Source: Chara braunii | Lineage: Eukaryota; Streptophyta; Charophyceae; Charales; Characeae | NCBI GenBank assembly: GCA_003427395.1 | Contig: BFEA01000452.1 | Coordinates: 374,475 to 438,474, forward strand | DNA length: 64,000 nt | Direction of reading: 5' to 3' | Shown here: positions 21,030 to 31,845 of the stretch, in pieces | Numbering within the stretch: position 1 is the stretch's first letter | Layout of the letters: each line of letters starts with the position of its first letter | Position numbers and translations under genes: made by a program | The notes under the pieces: generated by a model | Seen by the model: the letters and a program-made list of their open reading frames with translations, nothing else | Databases searched by the model: none | What the model was told of the DNA's origin: nothing

Positions 21030-22780
21030 GCATTGAACAAAAAATGTGCTTTTCTTTTGCAGTATTAGAGTGACAAAGTTTGAATAGTATGAGTGAGTTT
21101 GCTAGTAATGAGTAATACAATGACTAGCTATAACTGTGTCACACTGAGTTAGAAGATAACATTTTGAAGCTACTTCCTGGATGAGTTATCTTCGAAAGAA
21201 TATGTATAAAACAATGACACGGGGTATGGGGGTGAGACTGGTTGGGATGGTTGTACTGTGAGTTTTTTGAAGGGACAAAGATTGCGCCTTTAAGAAGAGA
21301 CCATGAGTTCGGATTGACAAATAAAGCAAGGCATTGAGTGTGGGTTGAGTACAAGAGAGGTTAGGGAACCTATGGGTAAAAAGGCATGAAGAACACCCCT
21401 TCCCTAGGAGCCTAATCCAACTAAGTTTTAGATGAGCATGAAAATAACAAAAAGCTGAGAGGTAAGAAAGAGTGAAAATAGAGGGGGTGCCCCTGTCCTT
21501 CGCTATGGTTGAACGGTCGGGTGGGCTAGTGCTGCTTAGGGTTGCAGGCCTGAACTCGAGCACTAGACGCTAACTTGAAGTCGGATGTATGCATGAATAG
21601 TAAATTGTGTTGAAAAAGGATGAAGGGAACCGCATCCGTAAAACTGTAAAAGATGGTCACCTTCTAACCCCTGAGACAAAGACGGGATCCGTGTCCTCGA
21701 GGTCCACCCCCTTGGGCGCTAACATTGAAATGAATAAGGATGACCCTAACAAGGCAGATCCACTGGAATGGATAAGAATGGCCCTGACAAGGCCGTTCGA
21801 TTGAGATGGAAAAAAATGACCCTGATAAGGTTGTTCGACTGGAAATGAAAAATGACTCCTGATAAGGGTCATTTTGAGAATTGTTACTAGGGTCCCCTTG
21901 CATGGCTGAGTGAGATAGATTGAGCATGAGAAATCCGGAATTTGCATTGAAGAATTGCTTGAGGATTGAAGATTGCATTGCATATCAAGGGGCCCTAGGC
22001 GGATTGGAAAAGACATGGAAATAGCATTAGAAGGATTTTGCCTTTTCGTCTAATCTCAGACCTCAGCAGGAGGGGGATACCGGTGCATGCACCACGACCC
22101 CAAGACCTCTGCCCTTCCTAAAGGGGATGTCTCAGCGCGACCTGTTCCTAATAAAGAAGGATAAGGGTTAAAGGATCAAGGCATCTTTCTCTTTGACTGA
22201 TGCTCGCCGTCTGGAACTAACTCCGACAAGGAACTCTAGTCGGGGAGTTCAAATTGCTCCTAATGTTGAAAACCTAAAAGCCAAGGGCGTGGAGCCAAAC
22301 GGGTGTGGTGCCATTCTTTCGCTAGTCTCATTTGCTTTCCCCAACCACACGACATACCCCAGAGGGGCAGTGTGGCCGCTTGGGATGAAAGGAAGAGGCC
22401 GGATCCAAGAAATTACCACTCGGGAGGAACGGTTCGCGAGAGATGCCTTTATGGCAAGACGAGGTCCCGGGAGGTTTGGACTGGACCTACGTGCCAAATG
22501 TGAGGTGGTACCTCAGTGATGACACCCGTCTTGTACTTGCAAAAGGTCGGACTAAGTAGAAGGATGAGGTTTCACCTGCCGAGAAAGGATCGATCACCCT
22601 TCCTTCTAGGAGCAGGTGAACCGTTGTTCTTGACTCAGTTGGTGTACCAAGGTTCCGTACCTCCGAGTGAGAATCAGTCGTGCGATGGGGACATCACATT
22701 TTGAGTGGGGGGGAGGCATGTCATCTACCGATGAAAAGCGTGCAATAAAAAGAACTGCGGTCAAAAGTTGTGTGTCCGAT
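21030..22780. other. No gene seen; short tandem repeats
   Basis: 21,740-21,880 holds about four imperfect units of roughly 50 bp (GACCCTGATAAGG...GTTCGACTGGAAATG). Frames of 60-125 codons here share no recognisable family. The segment 22,050-22,700 has ordinary composition and may be remnant LTR or leader sequence; I found no second copy in the window. Confidence 0.3.
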
Positions 22781-23249
22781 TTTGGATTCAACGCGGGTTC
22801 CGCGTTGAATTATTCAACGCACATTGAATTCTCGTTGAATCCCCGTTTAAACGCTCGTTAGACGGGGAAAAACAGGGTCCGCAATGATTTGTTTCTTGGG
22901 CTAAACCTAATCAGAAAAAAAAATAAAAAAAATATTGGATTGTAGCTCTTTTCGAGGTCTACAACCCCATATTTTTATTTTTATTTTTTAATCTTTCAAT
23001 ATATTTTTAAAAAATCAAAAACATAAGCACGATGAAAAAACAAAAATAGACAATGACACGAGTATTTGTTTTTGGGGGGGGGTCACAGAGATTTTTTAGG
23101 GGCTAAAACAAAAACAGATAAACAAATAAAAATTATAGGGTTTTAAATCTTTCAAAGATCTACAACAACATTTTTTTTTTTTTTTAACTTCGTGTATTTA
23201 AAAAAAAATCAAAACCATAAAAAACAAATAAAAAAGGAAAAAAAGACAT

Positions 23250-23294
23250 ACACACACACACAGACACACAGTCAGACAGCTACACAACACACAT

Positions 23295-23374
<80 letters not shown>
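23250..23374. repeat. (CA)n microsatellite
   Basis: An almost pure AC dinucleotide run with a few interruptions (ACAGAC, ACATAC), flanked by A-rich and T-rich sequence. Confidence 0.95.
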
Positions 23375-23377
<3 letters not shown>

Positions 23378-23599
23378 AAGTTTTATATCTGTCTGTTTTT
23401 CCTCTTTCTGTTTGTTTTTCTTCTATTTTTTTTCTTCTGATTTCTTCCTCTAATTTTTTCTAACTATTTTTACTTACCCAACTTAGCACCCTTAAATAGT
23501 GCCAAACAGTCGGTGGTTCCTCGTTTGGAGTGCCTACTGCACTCTTATGGAGGTTGCTCAGTTCGGGATGTCTGTGTTGCCTGTAGTTGATGACGGATG

Positions 23600-24180
23600 C
23601 TCGACAGAATGATTCCCTGGCTCAGTGGGTGGTGGGAAATCAACCGTCTGCGGGGTTCAATCGTTATGTGCGTAGGTCATGCGCTGCTTCGCTCCGTGTT
23701 GGATGTGTGGACGACCTCGTCTGCGCTCCGCCGCTGCCTTGCTACCTGCCCCGCTTGCTTCACATGTGGTTCTTTGGAGGTTGATGTGTTCGCTGTGTGG
23801 TGTGACAGTGTTGTTGGTGTTGCCTTGTGCTTCGCTGCTCCGCTGCCTTGCTGCCCTTCCACTGGTCGTGCCTTCCGTGGTTGCTGTCTGCGGGCCTTGC
23901 TCGATGGCTGACTTGTTGCGAGTGCCTTGTGCGTCGCTCCACGGTTGCCGGGTTGCTGGTCCGGTCGCTCTGTCGTCCCTTGCAGTGTGGTTGCCTTGAT
24001 TGTGTTGCCTTGTGCTTCACTACACAGCTGTTGCGCTGCATGTCCTGTGTGCCATGTCGTTCCTTGCAATCGTTTTTTGGCGTTGTGCAACCGTGTTGCC
24101 TCTACTCTGTTGCCTGGTGCTCCACATGGTTGCTGCCCGCTGCTATGTTCCGCTTGGGGACAATCTGCCTTCAACAAGGG
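23600..24180. other. GC-rich low-complexity block with overlapping open frames
   Basis: CTTGCTGC, CTTGTGCTTCGCT, GTTGCCTTGTGC and related words recur irregularly, which keeps four or five frames open (up to 166 codons on the minus strand, rich in Gln, Ala, Thr, Lys). Several frames are open at once and the proteins are compositionally biased, so I do not call a gene. The block sits inside the putative element 22,780-24,590. Confidence 0.4.
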
Positions 24181-24649
24181 TCGAAGGGTTCATGACTCAA
24201 ACTATCAAATACGAAGATTTCACAGATTGTCGAGGGTTCAGCCTCCTGATTAGTCGGTGCAACTCTGACGAAATAATTTATCATCAGTTTTATTATTTTT
24301 TTTTCGGTTTTGCATTTTTTTATACTTCAACTTTTTTTAATGTTATTTTTTGTGTTTCCTATGTTTCTTTGGCATGTTGGTTGTGTTTTCGGCATTGTGT
24401 ATTGTCTATCAACTTTTTTTTTTTTTTCCTGTTTTTACTGTCTGGGTGCATAGGGCCACGTGTCCGAGGCCCAACGCACCCATCCCGTTTTTTTGGATTC
24501 AACGGAAGACCGCCGTTTTTTCGTTAAACGGGATTCAACGGGGCCTCTGGGGCGATTCAACGGGGTTCAACGAAATTTAACAGCCCCCATTGCCTGTTGT
24601 TTGGATACACAGGTCAAAAGGATAAGGTTACCATGAGTTCGAGAGAAAT

Positions 24650-25255
24650 TGCCAAAATGACTTTGTATGGGCTTGAGAAAGGTTTGGCAAGATGTCCAAA
24701 AGAGAAAGGCATGGAAAATTGACTTTGCGTGGGCTTGAGAAAGGTCTGGCAAGATGTCCAGAAGAGAAAGGCATGAAAAATTGACTTTGCGTGGGCTTGA
24801 GAAAGGCCTGGCAAGATGTCTAGAAGAGAAGTGCATGAAAAATTGACTNNNNNNNNNNNNNNNNNNNNNNNNNNNNNNNNNNNNNNNNNNNNNCATGAAA
24901 AATTGACTTCGTATAGGCTTGAGAAAGGCCTGGCAAAATGTCCAGAAGAGAAAGGCATGAAAAATTGACTTTGCGTGGGCTTGAGAAAAGTCTGGCAAGA
25001 TGTCCAGAAGAGAAAGGCATGAAAGATTGACTTTGTGTAGGCTTGAGAAAGACCTGGCAGGATGTCCAGAAGAAAGATGCATGTGAAATGAATTTTGCGT
25101 GGGTTTGAGAAAAGTCTGGCAAGACGCCCAAAGAAAAAAAATACATTTATTGAGCTTGGGCCAGAGAATGTCTGGCAAGATGACAAAAAAAAAAGTTGCA
25201 TGTTTTAGCTAGGGCTTGAAAAGGGTCGGGCAAAATATCAAAGAAAGAAATGCAT
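24650..25255. repeat. 61-62-bp minisatellite, about 10 units, with a 45-base N gap
   Basis: The unit reads TTGACTTTGCGTGGGCTTGAG, then AAAGGTCTGGCAAGATGTCC and AGAAGAGAAAGGCATG. Unit starts fall near 24,659, 24,720, 24,782, 24,843, 24,903, 24,966, 25,028, 25,089, 25,148 and 25,212; the last three are diverged. The N run at 24,849-24,893 replaces most of unit 4, and the unit length is kept across it. Long minus-strand frames here are a by-product of the repeat. Confidence 0.9.
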
Positions 25256-25764
25256 GTAAAATTGGTAGAGCATGAGGGGGAGAAGAGGATGACAAGAGGC
25301 ATGGACTACACAGGCCGATGAGCCGACTAAAAGAGGCGCTGAGGGTGACAATTGTCGGAAAGAGGACATGGCCTGCTCGAGACGGAAGACAGATCATTCG
25401 AGGGCATTAAGGGATGGCGAGATTCCGGGGAGACGCAGGGGCTGCAGAAGATGGAAGAAGCCAAAAGAAGGCTGATGTTCTAAGAGTGATGAATGAGATG
25501 AGAGAAAAGCCTGATGCACTTCGGGTGATGAATGAGATGAAAAACTTGATGCACTTCGGGGGATGAACCCACCCCTCCCCGCCCCAAAAAGCGGAGACCA
25601 GAAGAGACCCTGAGAAAAGAACAAGAAAAGACAAAAGGGATCCTGACAAACTAACCACCCAATACATCTCACCCCCTCTCCTTCGCCTATCCCTCCAGAC
25701 CCTCCGACTTACAGAAGACTGGTGCGCGATGAGGACGTCACGAATGAGTGGGAAGAATGTGTTG
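25256..25764. other. Left flank of the inverted-repeat structure, no gene seen
   Basis: It contains two and a half copies of a 43-45-bp direct repeat (CTGATGCACTTCGGGTGATG, 25,510-25,565). A minus-strand frame of 129 codons (25,407-25,796) crosses the arm boundary, is hydrophobic and biased, and has no supporting feature. Confidence 0.3.
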
Positions 25765-26337
25765 GGACCGGTGAGTCCAGAATAACATCCCGACACTCGA
25801 GAACCTGTATATAGCCAAGTTGTGCACGACAGAGAAATCTGGAGTAAGGAGGCAAGAGAGAGAGAAAAGACAAAGGACTAGGCCGCCGGGAGGAATGATG
25901 CCCTGGGTTGAGAACCGGAGGGGGAAAGAACCCGCGACGGCAAACAAGTAAGCGTAAGGACATGGGCGCATAGGAACATAGCATGAGGCCAAGAGGGCCA
26001 TTGAAATTCAGCATGACTAAGGTCAAAGGGCCATTAACTTTGCAAATGCGGCACGACAAGCGACAAGAAAATAGGGAAGCCAAGGGGTGGACGACCTGGT
26101 GGCCGCGGAACGTTAGAAGATAAGGGTCCAACATGGGGACCGCTTATGACAATTAGCAGAAACCACGGATTGGAGGCCCCACGGCCGGAGAAACCGGCGC
26201 ACACAAGGCTCGAGAAAGGCAAGGGAAAGGGGTCGTTGTAGGGCGGTAAACGCTAAAAGCACATGGGACACCTTGAGGAAAGGCACCAGGGATCACATGG
26301 GACTAAATAAAAATAATGGTGTCCAGAACAAAATATG

Positions 26338-26345
26338 TCAGGGAC
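26338..26345. repeat. Left target-site duplication of the hAT-like insertion
   Basis: TCAGGGAC abuts CAGGGTTGCC on the left. The partner TCGGGGAC at 27,084-27,091 differs by one base. The right arm carries a single TCAGGGAC at the corresponding place (read on its minus strand near 60,235), the unoccupied site. Confidence 0.7.
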
Positions 26346-27083
26346 CAGGGTTGCCGGCCTTTGCGACGGGCCGAACGTACGGGGCCCCTTCGGAAGGCGT
26401 TCGGTCGTTCGGGCCGAACGCGAACAAAAAAAAACCAAAAGTTTTTTAAAAATTCCGAAAAAAACTATCCTATGGAGAAAAATAAACTAAACAACATTTG
26501 CCTGGGCACTATATCCAAATTCTTTACCAAATTTGAATTAAAAATCAAATACAAAAAATAAACACTATGATGAAAATAAAAAAAAATAAAAAGAGAATTA
26601 AAATGAGTGAGTGTGCTAGCACCTTTTCGACACCGCCATCTTTGCCGATTTTTAATTATTTTTTTGGCATTGACAAATGCCCTGAAAATTTACATATATG
26701 TAGTTTACATAATCAATAACTCATTATTTTTTTTTTGAAAAATAATATTTTTTTTTAGGCCACGAAAAAGAGTAAAAACAAAAAGTTAAATGTGAAAAAA
26801 AAACAAAATAGTGAGTGGGCGAGCGCGTTTTGACACCCCCATGTTTGACGATTTTTAATGTTTGTTTGGCTTAGCAGAATGACTTAAAAATTCATAGGCA
26901 TGTAGCTTACATCATATAGAACTCACAAAAAAACATTCAGAAAAAAATACTTAGTTTTAGGCTCCAAAACAAATTTTGCCAGGGGCTGAACTTGGAGGTG
27001 TTCGGCCCCCGAACGGGACCCCGAACGCCCGAACGTTCGGGGGCCAGCCCGGGAGCCCCCGAACGTTCGGTCAGGTAACCCTA
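26346..27083 (+). mobile_element. hAT-like non-autonomous element (738 bp)
   Basis: The ends are CAGGGTTGCC and GGTAACCCTA, inverted with two mismatches. They are flanked by an 8-bp duplication, as expected for the hAT superfamily. Next to each end are GC-rich blocks with several GTTCGG and CCGAAC words; the middle is AT-rich and has no credible ORF. The right arm lacks it, so it inserted after the two arms became separate copies. A related end appears at 63,915-64,000. Confidence 0.75.
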
Positions 27084-27091
27084 TCGGGGAC
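27084..27091. repeat. Right target-site duplication of the hAT-like insertion
   Basis: TCGGGGAC directly follows GGTAACCCTA and pairs with TCAGGGAC at 26,338. Confidence 0.65.
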
Positions 27092-27200
27092 CACCGGGGG
27101 GACAAATTGTCAGGGACCCCCAGCGAGACAAAGTGTCGAGGACCACCGTCGGGACAAAGCGTTGGGGACCACCGACGAGACAAATGGCGGGGACATGAGA
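27092..27200. repeat. Short tandem GGACCACCG-GGGACAAA units
   Basis: Four units of about 26-28 bp (GGGGACCACCG, then GGGACAAAGTGTCG). The right arm has the matching run at 60,130-60,225 with better conserved units. Confidence 0.7.
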
Positions 27201-27539
27201 AGGTCTCAAAAGAAACAGCGGAGCGGCACGAGGAGAAAAACAATTAAAACAAGATGCACCGTCAAGATCGAGATCTTGACGAAAAAAAATATTAGCATCA
27301 CTAGTACAAACACTAGTGGTAGCAAACGGGAAGGTCAAAAAGGAAAAGAAAAAGTAAAGAATCGGTAAGTGGGAGGCATGGGAGCAATCCGAAAAATCTC
27401 GGGTCAGCCTCCCTCAAGAAAAAAGAGTCAAAACAGACTCCATGTGAAAAATAGGCCTCCGGGAGAAAATCGGAGTAGAAGGGGCTACTGGGTGAGAGAA
27501 ATAGAGGTAAAAGGAAGCTCTCATGAGCATGAGGAACCT

Positions 27540-27772
27540 TTATTACAGTCCGAGATATAAAGGACTGCACCATGGACATACGGAGGGCCAAAACCAAAAG
27601 GAAGGGCCTAGAAAAGGGCCTTAACGACCACTTCACACCTGGCATGCAAAAAAAAAAAAAAAAAAAAAAAGTGGGAGAATAAAACGAAAAGAGTGAGAGG
27701 GAGTGAGTGAGTTTGCCGTCAATAGAGACTACCACAAGTAGGGACTGGCAGATCCCTACTATCCAAGAAAGG

Positions 27773-27804
<32 letters not shown>

Positions 27805-28295
27805 AAAAAAAAACCTTAACGGTAAAAAACGACCACTTCGGAAGATACACCTGTGACCAGATACATCATGGAATATGGTGGTTGCAAAGGACCTTGATTT
27901 TCTCTTGATTTTGCAGAGAAAATCAAGAAAAATTAAGGTCCCATGCAATCGAAATACAACGGATTACATGGGGAAGAAAAAACACATATTTTAGGTGCAT
28001 CCGGAACTAAAATTGAGTTCGGATGCACTTGAAAGTTTGTCATTTATTTTTCCTTCAGTTTTGGGTTTGTTGTGGGGTAATGGGAGTAAGAAATTGAACC
28101 CTATTGCAATCCGAGTTACAACGGACTGCATGGGGAAGGGAAAACACATGTTTTAGGTGCATTCAAAGTCAATATTGAACCCGAATGAACTTGAGAATTG
28201 AGCGCTTCATTTTCTTTCAACATGGGGTAAGTTATGGGGTTGTGGGACTAGGAGAATGACCATAATTGCAGTCCGAGAGAAATCGGACTGCATAA
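27540..28295. repeat. Series of short inverted repeats of GCAGTCCGAG type
   Basis: Hairpins of the form CAGTCCGAG-loop-GGACTG occur at 27,545, 28,103 and 28,267, with a weaker one at 27,945. Between them is GTGCATCCG...CGGATGCAC (27,997-28,030) and a degenerate copy at 28,155. The right arm keeps them at about 59,770, 59,340, 59,170 and 59,025. No coding sequence is seen across 27,200-30,200. Confidence 0.6.
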
Positions 28296-30345
28296 GGATG
28301 CCTAGGCTAAGAAAAAATGAGCCATGGCAAACCCAAAAGGCTAGAAAAAAGTAATTTCGGCATGGGGCGAATAAAGACGGTAAACGGCAACCGTGAGATG
28401 TGATCTCACGACCAAGAATAATCGGCACACATGGGGTATCTAAGGAAGGGATTCTGAAACCACTAAGGACAAGGAGGTCCCAAAATAAAAATGAGACATC
28501 ATCCCGGACGTTGTCGGGGACTAAGTGGGCCCAAATAAAAATAGTTGAAAAACGGGACACTCGTCGGCGGGGCTACCGGCGGGATAAAAAAATGGAGCTA
28601 GTACGGGGAGAGTGGCGGGGACTAGAGTTGTCCCAAGGTAACCATGAGCCTACATGAGGGATGACCGCATAAAGCAAACGGCACCATCGAGATCAAGATT
28701 TAGACGATGAAAAATATAAGCACCACTAGTGCAACCACTAGTGGGAGAGCCGAGGGAGAAAAACAAAATAATGATGATGGACGGGTCGCCCAACAGTCCG
28801 GGGTATTCTGGACTTGCTAGGCATGAGAAAGCCCCAAGGTGCTCAACATGAGGTAAAGGCTGTGAAAAGGAAAACGGAGCAAAGGGGGGTCAAAATTGAG
28901 ACTAACGGAGGCAAAATGATCCCCCTTGAGTATGGGGGCTTCATTATTGTGATATGAGATATAACGACCAACTGTTGAGTTTGAATCTGGCCATAGGTGA
29001 AGATCTATGACCTAGAAAAAGGCTCAACAACCACTTGATACTTCTCACATAAGAAATTAAAAAAAAAAGAAAAAAGAATGAGAGAAAATGGAGGGAGAAT
29101 GAGAAAAAGGGAGAGAAAAGAGTGAAGGAAAATGAGTCTACCTATTGGGACCTGCACAGTAGGGACCTGCCTCATCCCTCCAAGATTCAAGGAGGGAAAT
29201 ATGGAATGCAGAGATATGGTCCTTGGGGCAATATCTCAACAAAATCTGAATTAAAAAGGCAAAATCAAGAGAAAATGCAAAGGGAAAATGACCGGTTTTC
29301 TTTTGGGCCGTTAATCTTAGATTCTGATCCATGGAGGAGGGAATGTGGCCATTTTTGGGGAGGCCTACTCAAATGGCCAACTCCGGAATGAGTTGGCAGC
29401 TCAAAATGGAAAGAAACAAAAGAGAGAAAAAAACAAAATTGTGCATTTGGCCCAAGCGGAGGATCAAACACACAAAAAATTGAAAAAACGGACTTAGAGG
29501 CTCAAATTTGAAGCAAGGACTACTTGGGGATGGAATGGAATATTGTTGGCCTTGGATCTCAGCCATATCCAAGGCTGAAATAGCACCGAGGGATGATAAA
29601 ATACCTCGGCCTACCAAAAATGGGGCAGAAACTGAAAAAATCGAGAAAAAAAACCACTAGTTTTTTTTTTTCTCAAGTGAGGCTGCCCCTTGGGCATGAG
29701 GACCCAAGGGGGCAACATTTTCAAAATGAAAAAGAGGCTGAAGGAAGCCAAGAGGCAATCCGAGTTGGTACCAACCACTCGGAATGCATGTACTTGGCCA
29801 AAATAAGGCTCGGGCACCTCCGGAATGACCTAGTGGTGACATTTTGTCTTGGGGGTACCTCGGTTCTCCTCAAGGCACACAGGGAGGCCCATGGGCGGGC
29901 CGGAGTGCCACATAAGCTAAGGATTCAGTCCACCACACTCACATTTGCATGAGGAGTGCCCATGCTGCCCAAATGAACTCATATGAACACTTTTCTCACT
30001 TGGAGAGAGGAGAGGGGAACCCTTACCAGTTTGCGAGCTTAGAGAAGACTATGAGCTAGGGGAAGGAGCTCTAGAGGTTAGTGGTAGTGAGGCTGGCCTA
30101 AGGAGGTGATCCGCCATAGCCCCCAGGGTGGGAGGAAGAGAGAGAGGCTAGGGAGAGTCCCATTAGCCCTTCTAGAGGGGAGGATTCCATAGCCATAGTG
30201 GAAGAAGTTTGTCATTGCTTGGCTAAGGTTGAGAGAGGAAGGAGAGAAGAGCTTGAGCAAGGAGAAAGCCATAGCCAAGGTGATACTTGTGCAAAGAAGG
30301 GAGAAACTTCATCAAGGTTGGTGCTCCATCTTCAAGACATCAAGG
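28296..30345. other. Unique part of left arm, no gene seen
   Basis: Open frames are short and not shared with the aligned right arm (57,000-58,900), although the nucleotide sequence is. That argues against protein coding. A small repeat CAGTAGGGACCTGC occurs near 29,150, with a related one near 27,735. Confidence 0.4.
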
Positions 30346-30508
30346 ATTCCATTTTTTTTTTTCTCCTTCTTCTTCTTCTTTTTCTTCTTGTTTTTCTTCC
30401 CCTTCTTCTTCTTCTTCTTCTTCCTCATCTTCTTCTCCTTCCTCTCCTTCCTCCCTTATCTTCCTTCTCTCCTTTCTCTTTTTCTCCCTCTTCTTCTTAT
30501 TATTATTA

Positions 30509-30543
<35 letters not shown>

Positions 30544-30592
30544 ATTAATATTAATATTAATATTATTATTATTATTATTATTATTATTCTTT
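30346..30592. repeat. (TTC)n and (TTA)n microsatellite
   Basis: TTC/TCC-rich triplets to about 30,495, then ATT/TTA triplets to 30,590. The right arm has GAA-type triplets and an A run at 56,745-56,885, with no TTA block. Confidence 0.9.
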
Positions 30593-30734
30593 ATGTTCCT
30601 CCCCTCCCCTTCCTCCTCCTACTCTCCCAATGATCTCCTATCCATATCTCACTCTCTTCTTTTTCACCCTCTCTCTCTTTCTCTCCATAGGAACTTTCCT
30701 AAGTTTAGAGTAAATTGTAGAGAGTCTTCTCACT

Positions 30735-31255
30735 AGTAATGATCTCCCCATGAGCTCATTCTTCACTCCCATGTGAATCGCCACTTCCCCCCTTGTAATT
30801 TCATGCATTTGAGTGAGTTTCACTAACTCTTCTCTCCCTTTCTCTCCATTTCTTCACCAAGTTGCAAATCGCAACTCTTGTGTTCGCTTAATCTAATGTA
30901 TTGATAATGATTACCTCTTGTTTAGTCAATTTCCCCACTCCTATGTGAAGCGTCATTTCCCCCCTTGTGATTTCATGCATTTGAGTGAGTTTCACTCACT
31001 CATTTCTCACTTTCTCTCCACTTCTTCACTTAGGAGCAAATCACAACTCTTGTCTACGTTTAATCTAGTATTTTGATGATGATTAACTCTTGTTTAAGCC
31101 ATTTCTCTACTTCCACATGAAGCGTTACTTCCCCTCTTGTGATTTCCTGCATTTGAGAGAGTTTCACTCACTCTTTTCTCCCTTTCTCTCCATCTCTTCA
31201 CCTGGGAGTAAATCACAACTCTTGTCCATGCTTACTCTAGTGTTTTGATGGTTCC
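30735..31255. repeat. Satellite of about 171-bp units, three copies
   Basis: CCCCCTTGTGATTTCATGCA recurs near 30,789, 30,959 and 31,131. Each is followed by TGAGTGAGTTTCACTCACTC, a TCTCTCC stretch, GCAAATCACAACTCTTG and AATCTAGT. The right arm has four units at about 55,930-56,540. Confidence 0.85.
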
Positions 31256-31284
31256 TTTAACCTACTTTGCTCAATTTTCTCACA

Positions 31285-31845
31285 TGATGACATTCTGTTT
31301 CATTCTTCGTTGCATTCATGAGCCTCAAGCATGTGTTTGAGCAAGTCTCACTCAAATGCATAGCTCAACTCTCACATGATGATGTTCCATTGCATTCTTG
31401 GTTGCATTCATGAGCTTCAAACATGTGTTTGAGCAAGTCTCACTCACATGCATGACTCAACTATCACATGATGATGCTCCATTGCATTCTTGGTTGCTTT
31501 CATGGGCTTCAAGCATATGTTTAAGCAAGTCTCACTCACATACATGGCTCAACTCTCACATGATGATGTTCCGTTGCATTTTTGGTTACATTCATGAGCT
31601 TCAAGCATATGTTTGAATAAGTCTCACTTACATGCATGACTCAACTCTCACATGATGATGTTCCGTTGCATTCTTTATTGCATTCATGGGCTTCAAGCAT
31701 GTGTTTGAGCAAGTGTCACTCACATGCATGCCTCAACTCTCACATGATGATGTTCCATTGCATTCTTGGTTGCCTTCACGAACTTCAAGCATGTGTTTGA
31801 GCAAGTCTCACTCACATGCATGACTGATCTCTCACATAACAATGT
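31285..31845. repeat. 92-bp satellite, variant 1 (about 6 units)
   Basis: The unit contains GCAAGTCTCACTCACATGCA, GACTCAACTCTCACATGATG, TTCCATTGCATTCTTGGTTG and CTTCAAGCATGTGTTTGA. It joins variant 2 at about 31,845 and shares a TTGGTTG...CATGTGTT...TGTTCC skeleton with it, so the two are diverged forms of one family. The right arm copy is at 55,255-55,885. Confidence 0.9.

Larger units (their letters stand above)
22780..24590. mobile_element. Possible non-autonomous element bounded by ATTCAACG palindromes
   Basis: The left side (22,788-22,855) has ATTCAACGCGG-GTT-CCGCGTTGAAT, a perfect 11-bp palindrome with a 3-base loop, then ATTCAACG and CGTTGAATCCCC. The right side (24,495-24,570) has GGATTCAACGG, AACGGGATTCAACGGGG and GGTTCAACG. 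The interior is AT-rich (22,915-23,250), then CA microsatellite, then a GC-rich low-complexity block (23,600-24,150). The same motif cluster occurs at 45,830-45,905. Termini and target duplication are not resolved. Confidence 0.4.

Noticed and set aside
23677-24177. Minus-strand 166-codon Gln/Ala/Lys-rich frame
   Set aside because: Low-complexity GC-rich block keeps several frames open; no domain and strong composition bias.
24567-25201. Minus-strand frames of about 200 codons (FSCLSLLDILPDFSQAHAKSI type)
   Set aside because: Translation of the 61-bp minisatellite across an N gap, with two frames open at once.
27313-27948. Minus-strand 211-codon Phe-rich frame
   Set aside because: Open because of A-rich runs at 27,650 and 27,775-27,810; not kept in the right arm.
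30229-30736. Phe/Ser/Leu/Ile-rich frames of 114-149 codons
   Set aside because: They read through TTC and TTA microsatellites.
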